DNA from: Leptolyngbya sp. FACHB-261
Lineage (GTDB): Bacteria; Cyanobacteriota; Cyanobacteriia; FACHB-261
Direction: 5' to 3'
Length of the DNA: 64,000 nt
Assembly: GCF_014696065.1 (NCBI RefSeq)
Contig: NZ_JACJPL010000027.1
Coordinates: 434,001-498,000 of the forward strand
Shown: piece after piece, positions 28,065-37,560 of the stretch
Position numbering within the stretch: position 1 is the stretch's first letter
Layout: each line of letters starts with the position of its first letter
The notes under the pieces: model-generated
The model's database searches: none
Told to the model about the DNA's origin: nothing
Seen by the model: only the letters and a program-made list of their open reading frames with translations
Program-made: the position numbers and the translations under genes

Positions 28065-28673
28065 TTAAGCGATTCGCGAGTAGTACTCAACAACCAACAA
28101 TTCGTTGATCTGAAGAGCAACCCATTCGCGTTCAACCACTCCCGTGACACGGGCAGTAAGCTTAGCTTTATCAAAATCCAGGTGAGTCGGAACGTTGGCC
28201 AGACCAGGGAATTCTAGATTGGTTTGAACGATTGCCCGAGACTTGTCCTGGTTCTTGACCCCAATCACTTCCCCTGCACGGCACTGGTAGCTAGCAATGC
28301 TAACAACGCGGTCGTTGACCGTGATGTGGCCATGGTTTACTAACTGACGTGCCGCCGGAATGGTGGGCGCCATGCCCAGACGGAAAATGACGTTGTCTAG
28401 CCGCATTTCCAACAGTTGCAGCAACACCAAGCCAGTGGAGCCACTGACACGGCGAGCTTTACGCACATAGCGCAGCAACTGCTTTTCGGTCACGCCGTAG
28501 TTGAAACGGAGCTTCTGCTTCTCTTCCAGACGCACGGCATACTCAGACTTCTTCTTGCGCTCTTGGCCGTGCTGCCCGGGGGGGTAGGACCGTCGGGCGG
28601 ATTTGCGGGTCAGGCCGGGAAGATCCCCCAGGCGGCGTACTACCCTCAGGCGAGGGCCTCGATATCGCGACAT
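28065..28673 (-). CDS. rpsD: 30S ribosomal protein S4
   Basis: Primary 16S rRNA-binding protein of the small subunit, 202 residues, normal for cyanobacteria and chloroplasts. The N-terminus [20 protein letters not shown] and [20 protein letters not shown] are classic S4; the S4 RNA-binding domain is at about 90-155 ([35 protein letters not shown]). The N-terminal zinc-type cysteines of some S4 proteins are absent. It is transcribed alone, away from the alpha operon, as is usual in cyanobacteria. Confidence 0.97.
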   Translation of the reverse strand: MSRYRGPRLRVVRRLGDLPGLTRKSARRSYPPGQHGQERKKKSEYAVRLEEKQKLRFNYGVTEKQLLRYVRKARRVSGSTGLVLLQLLEMRLDNVIFRLGMAPTIPAARQLVNHGHITVNDRVVSIASYQCRAGEVIGVKNQDKSRAIVQTNLEFPGLANVPTHLDFDKAKLTARVTGVVEREWVALQINELLVVEYYSRIA

Positions 28674-28771
28674 GCTTGCTTCCTCTTGAGTCCTCTTTGC
28701 GTTTGGTCAGACTCTTTAGTCTACCCCATAGGAGGACTACTTGCTAAAGATTTTTGCTGTTGACTCTGATT

Positions 28772-29713
28772 CTATCTGGCTTCTATCTGGTTAGTCCAAT
28801 CTGGCTGAGTCACCGGTTCGCGTAACAGAACCGGTGACGCTTGAGTCGGGCGAACCACAGGCTGATGCAAGGCCAGTAACTGTGCCAGAACCTTGCGTAA
28901 TTGCGGACGAGGCACAATCGCATCGACTAAGCCGTGGGCCAGCTGATACTCAGCAGTTTGAAAGTCTTCCGGCACCTTTTGGCGCAGCGTTTGCTCAATG
29001 ACTCGTCGGCCAGTAAAGCCGATCAGTGCCTTGGGCTCTGCCAGACAAATATCTCCTAGCATGGCAAAGCTGGCGGTTACCCCCCCCGTCGTGGGATGGG
29101 TGAGGATCGGAATATACAACAGTTGAGCTTCCCGGTGTCGCTCCAGCGCTGCTGAAACCTTTGCCATCTGCATTAGGCTGAGCATGCCCTCTTGCATGCG
29201 AGCCCCCCCTGATGCGCAGATGAAAATCAGAGGAATGTGCTCGGCAGTAGCCCGTTCAGCAAGCCTCGTTAGTTTCTCACCGACTACGGAGCCCATACTG
29301 CCGCCCATGAAGCGGAAGTCCATTACTCCCAGAGCGAAGGGATAGCCCTCCAACTTGCCTAAGCCAGTTTGGACACCATCCTTAAGCCCAGTCTTCTCAC
29401 GCGTCTCCCGCAACCGGTCTCTGTAGGACTTGCGGTCTCTAAACTCCAAAGGATCACCCGCCACTAAACTTTCGTCGAGCGGTACCCAGGTTCCAGTGTC
29501 AGCTAATTGATTAATGCGTTGCTCAACCGTTACAGGCATGTGATGGCCGCACTCAGGGCAGACCATCTGGTTGAGGCTGAGATCTTTGGCGTAGGCCAAA
29601 ACCAGACACTTAGCGCACTTGGTCCATAGACCGTCAGCGATCTCGCGTTGCTGTTGCTCCTTGCTAATCGGGGCACTGCGCCGCCGGTCGGCGAACCAAT
29701 CGAACAGGGACAT
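28772..29713 (-). CDS. accD: Acetyl-CoA carboxylase carboxyltransferase subunit beta
   Basis: Transfers the carboxyl group from carboxybiotin to acetyl-CoA together with AccA, giving malonyl-CoA for fatty-acid synthesis. The zinc ribbon (CAKC ... CPEC, about residues 32-54) and crotonase-fold core ([51 protein letters not shown]) are intact. I start at ATG 29713 ([11 protein letters not shown], 313 residues) because GGAGGAG precedes it; the frame stays open six codons further. AccA is not in the window. Confidence 0.96.
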   Translation of the reverse strand: MSLFDWFADRRRSAPISKEQQQREIADGLWTKCAKCLVLAYAKDLSLNQMVCPECGHHMPVTVEQRINQLADTGTWVPLDESLVAGDPLEFRDRKSYRDRLRETREKTGLKDGVQTGLGKLEGYPFALGVMDFRFMGGSMGSVVGEKLTRLAERATAEHIPLIFICASGGARMQEGMLSLMQMAKVSAALERHREAQLLYIPILTHPTTGGVTASFAMLGDICLAEPKALIGFTGRRVIEQTLRQKVPEDFQTAEYQLAHGLVDAIVPRPQLRKVLAQLLALHQPVVRPTQASPVLLREPVTQPDWTNQIEAR

Positions 29714-29962
29714 AAGCGCTCTCCTCCTCAACCCAATGAACGGGCTTCAAGGGCGATCCAGGACACTTGACGATCTTATGATCAAGTGCCTTCTAGATGT
29801 GCATGTTTACCTACGGATAACCCGTTAGCTTGCTATGAAGTCCATAGTGCGCCTGTTTTTCCTCAAGCCGTTGAGAGCCCTGTGCCAGTTCATCAGCTGG
29901 CAGTGCTCAGCGAAGGGCAGGCCACTTAGCATAGAGATAGAGATTTGTTGTGTGCCTGAGCT

Positions 29963-31018
29963 ATGTCAATGCTTGTAGAAGTGCCAACTCAGCATCCAGA
30001 GGCACCTCGGTCGTTGCTGGGGTTATCTCAGACCGAGCTAAGCATTTGGGCTGAAAGCCAAGGCCAACCCGCTTATCGAGGCCGTCAAATCCACGATTGG
30101 ATTTATGCCAAGGGTGCCCGTTCGCTCGATGAAATTACTGTGCTGCCCAAGCAGTGGCGGGCACAGATGGCTGAGTTTCCCGTGGGCCGTTCGCAAATCC
30201 ACTATCGCTCAGTAGCCGCTGATGATACGGTCAAGTTCCTGCTGCGTCTGAGCGATGGCGAAACCGTGGAAGCCGTAGGCATTCCAACAGCAGGGCGCTT
30301 GACGGTTTGTGTGTCTTCTCAAGTGGGCTGCCCTATGGCCTGTGACTTCTGTGCGACAGGGAAGGGCGGCTTCCAGCGCAATCTATATGCTCACGAGATT
30401 GTGGATCAGGTATTGACGGTTCAGGAGGATATGAATCGTCGAGTTAACAATATTGTGTTCATGGGCATGGGCGAACCTCTGCTCAACGCTGAACAGGTGG
30501 TGCGAACGGTACAGTGCCTAAATCACGACGTTGGCATTAGTCAGCGAGGCATGACGATCTCGACAGTTGGCGTTCCGGGTCAGATTCGTCGCTTAGCAGA
30601 GCATCACCTCCAAGCTACCTTAGCCGTGAGCCTGCATGCCTCCAATCAACCGATCCGAGAGCGTCTCATTCCTAGTGCTCGCAAATACCCTCTAGAAGCG
30701 CTGCTGGCTGAGTGCCAAGAATATGTCACACTCACAGGCCGACGTGTGACCTTCGAGTACATCTTGCTAGCAGAGCTTAATGATGAGCCGGAGCATGCTG
30801 TTGAGCTAGCAAACCATCTGCGCGGCTTCCAAAGCCACGTTAACCTCATCCCTTACAACCCAATCAGCGAAGTTGATTATCAGCGCCCATCCCCAAGGCG
30901 CATTCAACAATTTGTGCAAGCCCTTGAGGACCGACATATCGCCGTGAGCGTTCGACGGACACGAGGTTTAGAGGCCGACGCCGCCTGTGGTCAACTGCGA
31001 CGGCGCCAAACCAGTTGA
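29963..31018 (+). CDS. rlmN: 23S rRNA (adenine-C2) methyltransferase RlmN
   Basis: Radical-SAM enzyme that methylates C2 of A2503 in 23S rRNA and A37 in some tRNAs, 351 residues. The 4Fe-4S cysteines are C123, C127 and C130 ([12 protein letters not shown]), with MGMGEPL and STVGVPG downstream; the second catalytic cysteine is C342 (AACGQL), followed by a short basic tail. The N-terminal helical domain ([12 protein letters not shown]) recognises RNA. The arrangement with era converging on it is simple; a shared hairpin separates them. Confidence 0.96.
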   Translation: MSMLVEVPTQHPEAPRSLLGLSQTELSIWAESQGQPAYRGRQIHDWIYAKGARSLDEITVLPKQWRAQMAEFPVGRSQIHYRSVAADDTVKFLLRLSDGETVEAVGIPTAGRLTVCVSSQVGCPMACDFCATGKGGFQRNLYAHEIVDQVLTVQEDMNRRVNNIVFMGMGEPLLNAEQVVRTVQCLNHDVGISQRGMTISTVGVPGQIRRLAEHHLQATLAVSLHASNQPIRERLIPSARKYPLEALLAECQEYVTLTGRRVTFEYILLAELNDEPEHAVELANHLRGFQSHVNLIPYNPISEVDYQRPSPRRIQQFVQALEDRHIAVSVRRTRGLEADAACGQLRRRQTS

Positions 31019-31030
31019 TATGAAAGAGCA

Positions 31031-31058
31031 GTAGGGGCACTGGGCCCAGTGTCCCTAC
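31031..31058. terminator. Hairpin between rlmN and era
   Basis: GTAGGGGCACTGGG followed directly by CCCAGTGTCCCTAC, a 14-bp near-perfect palindrome (one G-T pair). It overlaps the last codons of era by four bases, so it can serve both converging genes. Confidence 0.65.
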
Positions 31059-32074
31059 TCTTCAACCTGATAGCCCAATTCTTCCAGGCGCGTGCGCGAC
31101 TGACGCCAACGAGGCTGAACTTTAACAAAGAGTTCTAGATACACCTTGCCAGCAATCAATTTTTGCATTTGCTCACGGGCGGCGGTGCCAATGGCCTTCA
31201 GCATGCTGCCTCGTTTGCCAATCAAAATGCCTTTTTGGGAGTTACGCTCCACGTTCACGGTCGCTAATACGCGGGTGATCGTAGGTTCTTCTTCTACCCG
31301 GTCCACTGTGACGGCGACAGAGTGGGGCACTTCTTCACGAGTCAAGTACAGGATTTGCTCCCGAATCAGCTCACCCATGATGAAGCGTTCTGGCTGGTCC
31401 GTGACCAAGTCCGGTGGGTAGTAGTAGGGACCAGGCGCTAAGGTACTCACTAGCGTCTGCTGCAGCACGTCCATACCCTCGCCCGTCAGGGCTGAGAACT
31501 TAGCAATAGGCCATCCCCGCGCTTGGGCCAAAGCTTGATAGCTGCGTTCTATGGCTTCAGCTTGGTTAGGATCCTCAGGCTGCTGGTCTGCCTTATTAAC
31601 CCCAACTAGTACTGGTACATTGCTCTGAGCGAGCATCTCGGCGATGTAACGGTCGCCGCCGCCTGCCTCTCCAGAAGCATCGACCACAAACAGGACCACA
31701 TCAACAGATTGGATGGCACTCCAGGCGTTTTGCACCAACACCTCTCCCAATTGGTGGTGCGGCTTGTGAATCCCAGGTGTATCTACAAAGATAATCTGGG
31801 CTTCAGGTAGGGTCAGGATGCCTCGTAGCCGATTGCGAGTTGTCTGGGCAACCGGCGAGGTGATCGCGATCTTTTGACCGATCATGACATTCATGAGCGT
31901 TGATTTGCCCACATTCGGCCGCCCAATTAACCCGATGAACCCTGACTTGAAGCCAGGTGGAGCTTCTGGAATCAAAGTCTGGCCGTTCATTCCGCTCTGC
32001 TGCAATGGTGTCTGGGTCATTCCACTTAGCAATGGTGTCTGAGTTCTTTCCTGCACTGTAGGGCGCGCCAGCAT
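31055..32074 (-). CDS. era: GTPase Era
   Basis: Ribosome-assembly GTPase that binds the 3' end of 16S rRNA. G-domain motifs: GRPNVGKST (G1), TTRNR (G2), DTPGIH (G3), NKAD (G4), SALTGEG (G5), followed by the KH domain (about 240-335; RNSQKGILIGKRGSMLKAIG). Length is 339, longer than the usual roughly 300 because of a 40-residue N-terminal extension containing a duplicated TQTPL...SGM unit; in-frame ATGs at residues 19 and 29 are alternative starts. AAGG precedes the ATG at 32074 at good spacing. Confidence 0.95.
   Translation of the reverse strand: MLARPTVQERTQTPLLSGMTQTPLQQSGMNGQTLIPEAPPGFKSGFIGLIGRPNVGKSTLMNVMIGQKIAITSPVAQTTRNRLRGILTLPEAQIIFVDTPGIHKPHHQLGEVLVQNAWSAIQSVDVVLFVVDASGEAGGGDRYIAEMLAQSNVPVLVGVNKADQQPEDPNQAEAIERSYQALAQARGWPIAKFSALTGEGMDVLQQTLVSTLAPGPYYYPPDLVTDQPERFIMGELIREQILYLTREEVPHSVAVTVDRVEEEPTITRVLATVNVERNSQKGILIGKRGSMLKAIGTAAREQMQKLIAGKVYLELFVKVQPRWRQSRTRLEELGYQVEE
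31988..32044. repeat. Direct repeat in the era 5' end
   Basis: Two units of 30 and 27 bases, both starting CATTCC and ending CAATGGTGTCTG-GT type sequence, encode the duplicated TQTPL-x-SGM in the N-terminal extension of Era. Confidence 0.6.
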
Positions 32075-32515
32075 TGAAACCTTATTCCCTATTGAGCTAA
32101 CACGATTCAGTTTGCTCTGAAATCTCCCCGGAGATCGATTGACAGCGCCCTACTACAACAACAAATAACTGTGAGCTTTATGAACTTCTTCTCTTTGAAT
32201 CCCTGGGGATATTCTAAAATTCTGCACGGTTGAATTAGTCGTTAGAGAATGGCTTAAAGCTAAGACTTGCAACCAGTGCAGAAAGTTCACTCACAGATGT
32301 TTGCTAAGGTTCAGGGCTGGCTTCTCTAGGCTAGCTTGCGCTCTAAGAATGGGCTGTATGCCAACCATCTTGAGTGTAGCTTTGACACCCCAGCTTTGTG
32401 CGTTCCAATCACAGGATAGCCAATAGATGAATGGTGGCATCCTATCCTAAGCTTTAGCTTTTTTAAGCTTGAGAACCCCTGTCTGTCCATAATTGGCAGA
32501 AACTTTTCTGGAAGC

Positions 32516-32533
32516 TTGTGATTTTAGTCACAA
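32516..32533. promoter_or_regulatory. Perfect CRP-family site (TGTGA-N6-TCACA)
   Basis: TTGTGATTTTAGTCACAA: both half-sites match the consensus of cAMP receptor proteins, including cyanobacterial SyCRP1, and the arms extend to 6 bp. It lies about 190 bases before the pfkA start. Confidence 0.6.
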
Positions 32534-32578
32534 TTAAGCGACAGATTACTGCTGCAAGTTAATCATTTGTGTTGAGTT

Positions 32579-32616
32579 GGCTATTGGCCAAAAGCAAGTT
32601 TGACTGGCCAATAGCC
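32579..32616. repeat. 12-bp inverted repeat upstream of pfkA
   Basis: GGCTATTGGCCA, 14 bases, TGGCCAATAGCC: perfect arms, about 105 bases before the pfkA ATG. Could be a leader hairpin or a dimeric protein-binding site; no T-run follows immediately. Confidence 0.55.
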
Positions 32617-32720
32617 TGCTTTAGTGATGGCTCAAAATATTCAGCACAGGAGCACCAGGTTCTGACAAAATTCGGATGGTTTGCGGCCCAAGCCGGGCTG
32701 CATGAATAATCGGAGCAAGC

Positions 32721-33800
32721 ATGGGAAAAAAACGCATTGGCATCCTCACTAGCGGTGGCGACTGTGCAGGCCTCAATCCTGTCATCCGTGCCGTTGTCCA
32801 CCGGGCGATTGGTACCTATGACTGGGATGTGGTAGGCATTCTCTATGCCACCCAAGGCCTGATGAGCCGCCCAGTACGCTGCCGAACTTTGGACCTGCAT
32901 AGCGTCTCCCAATTGCTCACCATGGGCGGAACCATCCTCGGCACGACCAATAAGGGCAATCCCTTTCGCTTTCCCATGGCTGATGGCAAACTGCTAGACC
33001 GCTCGGAAGAGATCATCGCAGGCTACCACGAGCTAGGCTTGGATGCCCTGATCGGGGTTGGCGGCGATGGCAGTCTGGCTATTTTGCGGCAGATTGCCCA
33101 GAAGGGTCGCCTGAACCTGGTTGCGATACCCAAAACCATCGATAACGACTTGGGGAGCACCGAGCGTTCAATTGGCTTCGATACAGCGGTGAATATTGCC
33201 ACTGAGGCGCTGGACCGATTGAAATTTACAGCCGCCAGCCATGAACGGGTGATGATTTTAGAGGTGATGGGACGGGATGCTGGACACATTGCCCTCAGTG
33301 CAGGGATAGCAGGTGGTGCCGATGTCATTCTGATTCCCGAGATTCCCTACAAGCTCAGCCAAATCTGTCAGAAAATCGCTGAGCGGGAGTCCATGGGGCT
33401 TAATTTCTCGGTTGTCGTCGTTGCCGAGGCGGTGAAAACTGAGGACGGTCAGAGCATTACTCAGGCTGACTCTAAAGGGGATTGTCGCTATGGCGGCATA
33501 GGTCAGTATCTGGCTGAGCAGATCAGCGCTTGCAGTGGTGCAGAGACACGAGTCACCATCTTGGGCCATGTGCAACGCGGGGGAACTCCTTCACCTTTAG
33601 ACCGCTTGTATGCAACAGCCTTTGGGGTCCATGCCGTTGACCTGATCGCTGGAGAGCAATACGACCGCATGGTGGCTTGGCAAAATCGGCAAGTAGTCAG
33701 CGTTGCCATTCAAGAAGCAATCGGTCAGTATAGTGCCGTCAATCCAGATGACACCTTGGTGAAAACAGCACGGGGAATGGGTATTTATCTGGGAAATTAG
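32721..33800 (+). CDS. pfkA: 6-phosphofructokinase
   Basis: Phosphorylates fructose 6-phosphate to the 1,6-bisphosphate in glycolysis; cytoplasmic, 359 residues, slightly longer than the 320 of E. coli PfkA. Motifs: ILTSGGDCAGLNPVIR (8-23), GVGGDGSLA with Gly at the position that favours ATP over PPi (114-118), PKTIDNDL (137-144) with Lys where classic bacterial ATP enzymes have Gly, substrate loops IGFDTA, MGRDAGHIAL, and GHVQRGGTPSPLDR. The Gly/Lys pairing marks the long-clade enzymes, so donor preference should not be assumed. It is followed by a dipeptidase gene 19 bases downstream. A CRP-type palindrome lies upstream. Confidence 0.94.
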   Translation: MGKKRIGILTSGGDCAGLNPVIRAVVHRAIGTYDWDVVGILYATQGLMSRPVRCRTLDLHSVSQLLTMGGTILGTTNKGNPFRFPMADGKLLDRSEEIIAGYHELGLDALIGVGGDGSLAILRQIAQKGRLNLVAIPKTIDNDLGSTERSIGFDTAVNIATEALDRLKFTAASHERVMILEVMGRDAGHIALSAGIAGGADVILIPEIPYKLSQICQKIAERESMGLNFSVVVVAEAVKTEDGQSITQADSKGDCRYGGIGQYLAEQISACSGAETRVTILGHVQRGGTPSPLDRLYATAFGVHAVDLIAGEQYDRMVAWQNRQVVSVAIQEAIGQYSAVNPDDTLVKTARGMGIYLGN

Positions 33801-33819
33801 CTAGGAGATTAGGAAGAAG

Positions 33820-34524
33820 TTGGCCTTGAAGCCCTACCAAACCATTCCAATTCAAGAGTGTGGAGAGGCCCTAGTCCCTATCTCTGAAAGCTTTGCCTTT
33901 CAGGACCCTCACCCCTACGTTAGGGCTGGCGCACCCTATAAGCACAAATCGCCCTTCTGGGTGCGCTCTGGTGTACTAGTTAAGCTGCAAGAGGCTCAAG
34001 CCCAGCTGCATGAACTTGTACCCGGCTGGCGACTCAAGATCTTTGATGCTTACCGTCCAGTTGCTGTTCAGCAGTACATGGTGGATTACACGTTCATCCA
34101 ACAAGCGAAGGCCCAGGGACTCAATCCGGCAAGCCTTATTGCAGCGCAACAGCAGGAGCTTTACGCTCAGGTCTATACCTTCTGGGCTGTCCCAAACGAG
34201 AATCCAGCCACGCCCCCGCCACACAGTACTGGAGCTGCTGTAGATGTCACTTTAGTAGATGCTGGGGGACAAGAGGTCGACATGGGTTCTCCCATTGATG
34301 AAATGTCACCTCGCTCTTATCCTGATCACTTTCAAGATGCCAGTGAATCCAAAGCCCAACAGTTCCATGCCCACCGGCAACTGTTACACAGGGTCATGAC
34401 ATCAAGTGGCTTCCAGCGTCACACCTTAGAATGGTGGCACTTTTCCTTTGGCGATCAGTTCTGGGCTTGGCGTCTGCAGACTACTGCTCAGATAACTGCC
34501 ATCGCTTGCTACGGTCGAGCTTAA
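33820..34524 (+). CDS. D-alanyl-D-alanine dipeptidase (VanX/M15D family)
   Basis: Zinc dipeptidase that cleaves D-Ala-D-Ala released in peptidoglycan turnover. Family motifs are complete: IFDAYRP (substrate Arg), STGAAVDVTLV with the zinc His and Asp, MGSPIDEMSPRSYPDHF, and LEWWHFSFGD with the catalytic Glu and zinc His. It has 234 residues, starts at TTG 33820 with AGGAAG before it, and has no signal peptide, so it is probably cytoplasmic. Probably co-transcribed with pfkA (19-base gap). Its last four bases overlap the converging MoxR gene. Vancomycin resistance is not implied. Confidence 0.88.
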   Translation: MALKPYQTIPIQECGEALVPISESFAFQDPHPYVRAGAPYKHKSPFWVRSGVLVKLQEAQAQLHELVPGWRLKIFDAYRPVAVQQYMVDYTFIQQAKAQGLNPASLIAAQQQELYAQVYTFWAVPNENPATPPPHSTGAAVDVTLVDAGGQEVDMGSPIDEMSPRSYPDHFQDASESKAQQFHAHRQLLHRVMTSSGFQRHTLEWWHFSFGDQFWAWRLQTTAQITAIACYGRA

Positions 34525-35456
34525 GGCACAGCAATTGTGTGCAGTAGCCGTTCGACAATTCCTCGAGCGGAACGCCCACCAGCAGGAATGAGCCGATGGC
34601 AAAGCACGAATGGCGTTAGAAACTTGACATCATCAGGCAGGACATGGTCGCGTCCTTCCAGAAAAGCCATTGCCTGTGCGCTTCTTTGCAGAGCAACAGC
34701 GCCTCGTGGGCTGACACCCAGGGTGATTTCTTCATCCTCGCGGGTAGCCCGGACCAAAGCCAGAATGTACTGCTGCAATGCTTGCGTCACCTTGATCGTT
34801 GCGCAACTCTGACGCAATGACAGAATCTCTTCGAGTGACAGGCAGGGTTGTAGAGGTTTGGGTGCAACCTCACCCTGAAAGCGCTGGAGCATATTCAGTT
34901 CCTCTAATTCAGTGGGGTAACCCAGACTGAAGGAGAGAGCAAAGCGATCTAACTGAGCTTCTGGCAAAGGAAAGGTGCCCTGATACTCCACAGGGTTCTG
35001 AGTCGCAACCACGAAAAAGGGGTCGGCAACAGGGCGAGTCGTGCCATCAACTGTGACCTGCCCCTCTTCCATAACCTCTAACAGAGCCGACTGGGTGCGA
35101 GGCGTCGCTCGATTCACTTCGTCAGCCAGCAAAACGTTGGTAAATACGGGACCCGGCAAGAACTCAAACTCGCCGCTGCGGGGGTTCCAGACATTGGTAC
35201 CAGTAATATCGGTTGGCAGCAGGTCAGGTGTGCATTGAATCCGTTGGAATCTGCCATTAATCGACCGAGCCAAAGACTTAGCCAACAAGGTTTTGCCCAC
35301 ACCTGGTACATCCTCGATCAGGGCATGACCACCGGAGAATAGGGCAACCATCACCAGCCGAACGGCCTCTGCTTTACCAACGATGGCCTGACTCAGGTTA
35401 GCCGTGAGCCGAGCAACCCGGTCATCTATCTGATCGTGCATGGAAGTTGCCAGCAT
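34521..35456 (-). CDS. MoxR family AAA+ ATPase
   Basis: Chaperone-like AAA+ ATPase, 311 residues from ATG 35456, which has AGAGG before it (frame open to TTG 35513). Walker A EDVPGVGKT, Walker B LLADEVNRA, sensor 1 VVATQNPVEYQGTFPLPEAQ, and the AAA_lid_2 lid with SPRGAVALQRSAQA are present. MoxR proteins usually neighbour DUF58 and von Willebrand-A proteins that they help mature; none is adjacent here, so its client is unknown. Confidence 0.9.
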   Translation of the reverse strand: MLATSMHDQIDDRVARLTANLSQAIVGKAEAVRLVMVALFSGGHALIEDVPGVGKTLLAKSLARSINGRFQRIQCTPDLLPTDITGTNVWNPRSGEFEFLPGPVFTNVLLADEVNRATPRTQSALLEVMEEGQVTVDGTTRPVADPFFVVATQNPVEYQGTFPLPEAQLDRFALSFSLGYPTELEELNMLQRFQGEVAPKPLQPCLSLEEILSLRQSCATIKVTQALQQYILALVRATREDEEITLGVSPRGAVALQRSAQAMAFLEGRDHVLPDDVKFLTPFVLCHRLIPAGGRSARGIVERLLHTIAVP

Positions 35457-35550
35457 GTGGAGGGCCTCTTGCGTAAGGACGTTCTCAAGGGTTCCCCTGC
35501 CAAGGGGGTTCAAACGGCTTTACCGGTCTGTGTACAGCTTTAGTTCTCAG

Positions 35551-36540
35551 CTAGTAAGCCGGTTCTTGAAAATAACTCAGAGCTGCTTCCCGGTCTAGCG
35601 CAATCTGCTGCTTCAGAGCTTCTAGGGAGTCGAATTTCTGTTCAGGTCGCAAAAACCTCTCTAAGTCCACGCTCAGCAAGGAGCCGTATAGGTCCCCAGA
35701 CCAATTCAGCAGATGCACTTCAACTGTACGAGTCATACCGTTGACGGTGGGGCGAGTTCCAATATTCATTACGGCAACAGCAGACGGGTTGCCAGCTCGA
35801 CCCAGAGCCAAATCTGCAGCCAGTGAATCCTCTGCCGAGAGAGCCTTACTTAGCCAAGTGGCACGGACGCAATAAACGCCGTCCCGAGGCAGAAATTTGC
35901 GCTCTGGCACTTGCAGGTTAGCAGTTGGAAATCCCAAGGTCCGGCCCAGTTGTTGGCCTTGAACCACCCGTCCAGTCAAGCAGTAGGGACGTCCTAGCAA
36001 GCGTCGTGCCTCATCAACCTCCCCTGCCAGCAGACAGGCCCGCACTCGAGAACTACTAACTCGCTCTCCTTCGCAAGCCAGCTCCGGCACTACGACCACC
36101 TCAATCCCTAAGGAACTAGACCAGCGTCGCAAATCTTCAACTGTTCCTGCTCGACGGTGACCAAACCGGAAGTTAAAGCCGACACTAACCCGTTGTGCCC
36201 TGAGTTGCTCACGCAAAATTCGTTCTAAAAATTCTTGTGGGCTCAGAGCTGCCAACTCTACATCAAATGGCAGGAGCATCAATTGCTCAATTCCCCAGCT
36301 TTTCAGGCAAGCTGCTTTCTCAGGTAACGGCGTCAGCAACGGACGTACAGTTCCGCTGAAAAACTCTTGGGGGTGGGGCGCAAAGGAGAGAACCGTAGGA
36401 ACAAGAGATTCGCCAGCCGTAGCTTGAGGCTGCAATACAGGCTGAATCACCTGATAATGCCCCCGATGCAAGCCATCAAAATTACCGAGGGCGACAGCAG
36501 TCGGTGTACGCGTACTTGCAGTCGAAGAGGTTACTAACAC
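35551..36540 (-). CDS. ribF: Bifunctional riboflavin kinase / FAD synthetase
   Basis: Makes FMN and then FAD from riboflavin. The N-terminal adenylyltransferase domain has ALGNFDGLHRGHYQVI (about 17-32), FNFRFGHRRAGTVEDL and VSSSRVRACLLAGEV. The C-terminal kinase domain has GRTLGFPTANL, PRDGVYCV and MNIGTRPTV, with the catalytic Glu in VEVHLLNW. 329 residues, starting at GTG 36540. It lies upstream of moxR on the same strand with a gap of about 95 bases. Confidence 0.95.
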   Translation of the reverse strand: MLVTSSTASTRTPTAVALGNFDGLHRGHYQVIQPVLQPQATAGESLVPTVLSFAPHPQEFFSGTVRPLLTPLPEKAACLKSWGIEQLMLLPFDVELAALSPQEFLERILREQLRAQRVSVGFNFRFGHRRAGTVEDLRRWSSSLGIEVVVVPELACEGERVSSSRVRACLLAGEVDEARRLLGRPYCLTGRVVQGQQLGRTLGFPTANLQVPERKFLPRDGVYCVRATWLSKALSAEDSLAADLALGRAGNPSAVAVMNIGTRPTVNGMTRTVEVHLLNWSGDLYGSLLSVDLERFLRPEQKFDSLEALKQQIALDREAALSYFQEPAY

Positions 36541-36591
36541 GCTTTACATTTTGCCACAGTCCAGGAGTCAAACCTGCCCTACCTAGCCAGT

Positions 36592-37548
36592 TCAGGCAGG
36601 AACGTTGAGGTCTGCGCTCAAAGACAAATTTGCACAGGATACGGCATCCAGAACCATGCCCTCACGGGCGACAACTGAACTGGGAAATTGCACTCGGGCC
36701 TCTTCGCCGACTCGGTCCATGAACCGGTCATCATGAACTGGATCATGATGAAAAATCACTAGGGTACGCACCTCAGCTGCTTTAGCGACCTTGACGGCCT
36801 CCTGCCAGGTCGAGTGTCCCCAGCCCACCTTGCTGGATTTGGGGTCGTGGTACTCCTCGTCGGTATAAGTAGCGTCGTAAATCAGAATATCGGCCTGATG
36901 AGCCAGACGCACTACATTCTCATCTAGACGGTCCAAGTAGTGCTCAGTATCAGTAACGTAGGCAATACTATGGCCCCGCCAATTGACCCGATAGCCTACT
37001 GCCTCCCCTGGATGATTGAGACGGGTTGTATCCACTCGGATCTCGCCTAGAGTCAGAGGCACGCCGACCTCAATGTTGTAGAACTTGAGTTCTGAACCCA
37101 TGACCTGGAGAGGAACCGGGAAATTGGGGTGCAGCATTTGGTCGTTCAGCCGCTGTTCAATCGTGGCTCCGTTGGGAGCAACAGCACTGTAAATATGAAA
37201 GCAGTTACCAGGCGTGAAAGCAGGCGTGAAAAAGGGAAAGCCCTGAATATGGTCCCAGTGGCTGTGGGTAAAAAACAACTTCGCCTCTAGGGGCATGTGC
37301 TTCAGCAACTCCTGCCCCAAGACCCGTAGACCAGTGCCACCATCAAAGATTAGGCGCTCACCTCCGACCCGCATTTCTACGCAGGGCGTGTTGCCACCAT
37401 ACTCAACCGTATCAACGCCTGGGCAGGCAATGCTTCCTCTGACTCCCCAGAAATGCACTGTAAATCGCTGCTCCTGCGGCCGCTCACTGGCTCGCTCTTG
37501 GGGCGGACCGGAGAAACCATCTTTGAGGTTGGACCTGGATCTAGACAT
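36592..37548 (-). CDS. MBL-fold metallo-hydrolase
   Basis: Metallo-beta-lactamase fold hydrolase, 318 residues from ATG 37548 (GTG 37560 also possible). After a Arg/Ser/Gln-rich leader (about 30 residues) come FWGVRGSIACPG, VEYGGNTPCVEM, IFDGGTGLRVLG, and the metal motif FFTHSHWDHIQGFPFF; further ligands are LNHPGEAVGYR, YVTDTEH and the late IFHHDP. This is the subgroup of cyclic-phosphodiesterase/PhnP-like proteins often annotated only by fold. Its substrate is unknown. Same direction as ribF. Confidence 0.88.
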   Translation of the reverse strand: MSRSRSNLKDGFSGPPQERASERPQEQRFTVHFWGVRGSIACPGVDTVEYGGNTPCVEMRVGGERLIFDGGTGLRVLGQELLKHMPLEAKLFFTHSHWDHIQGFPFFTPAFTPGNCFHIYSAVAPNGATIEQRLNDQMLHPNFPVPLQVMGSELKFYNIEVGVPLTLGEIRVDTTRLNHPGEAVGYRVNWRGHSIAYVTDTEHYLDRLDENVVRLAHQADILIYDATYTDEEYHDPKSSKVGWGHSTWQEAVKVAKAAEVRTLVIFHHDPVHDDRFMDRVGEEARVQFPSSVVAREGMVLDAVSCANLSLSADLNVPA

Positions 37549-37560
37549 GGGTGTGATCAC

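Larger units (their letters stand above)
32075..32720. promoter_or_regulatory. Long regulatory region between era and pfkA
   Basis: 646 bases without a believable ORF. Right part holds a perfect CRP-type palindrome (32516-32533) and, about 50 bases further on, a 12-bp-arm inverted repeat (32579-32616). Left part is AT-rich. A T6 run in AAGCTTTAGCTTTTTTAAGCTT near 32452-32470 has weak dyad symmetry. Confidence 0.5.
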
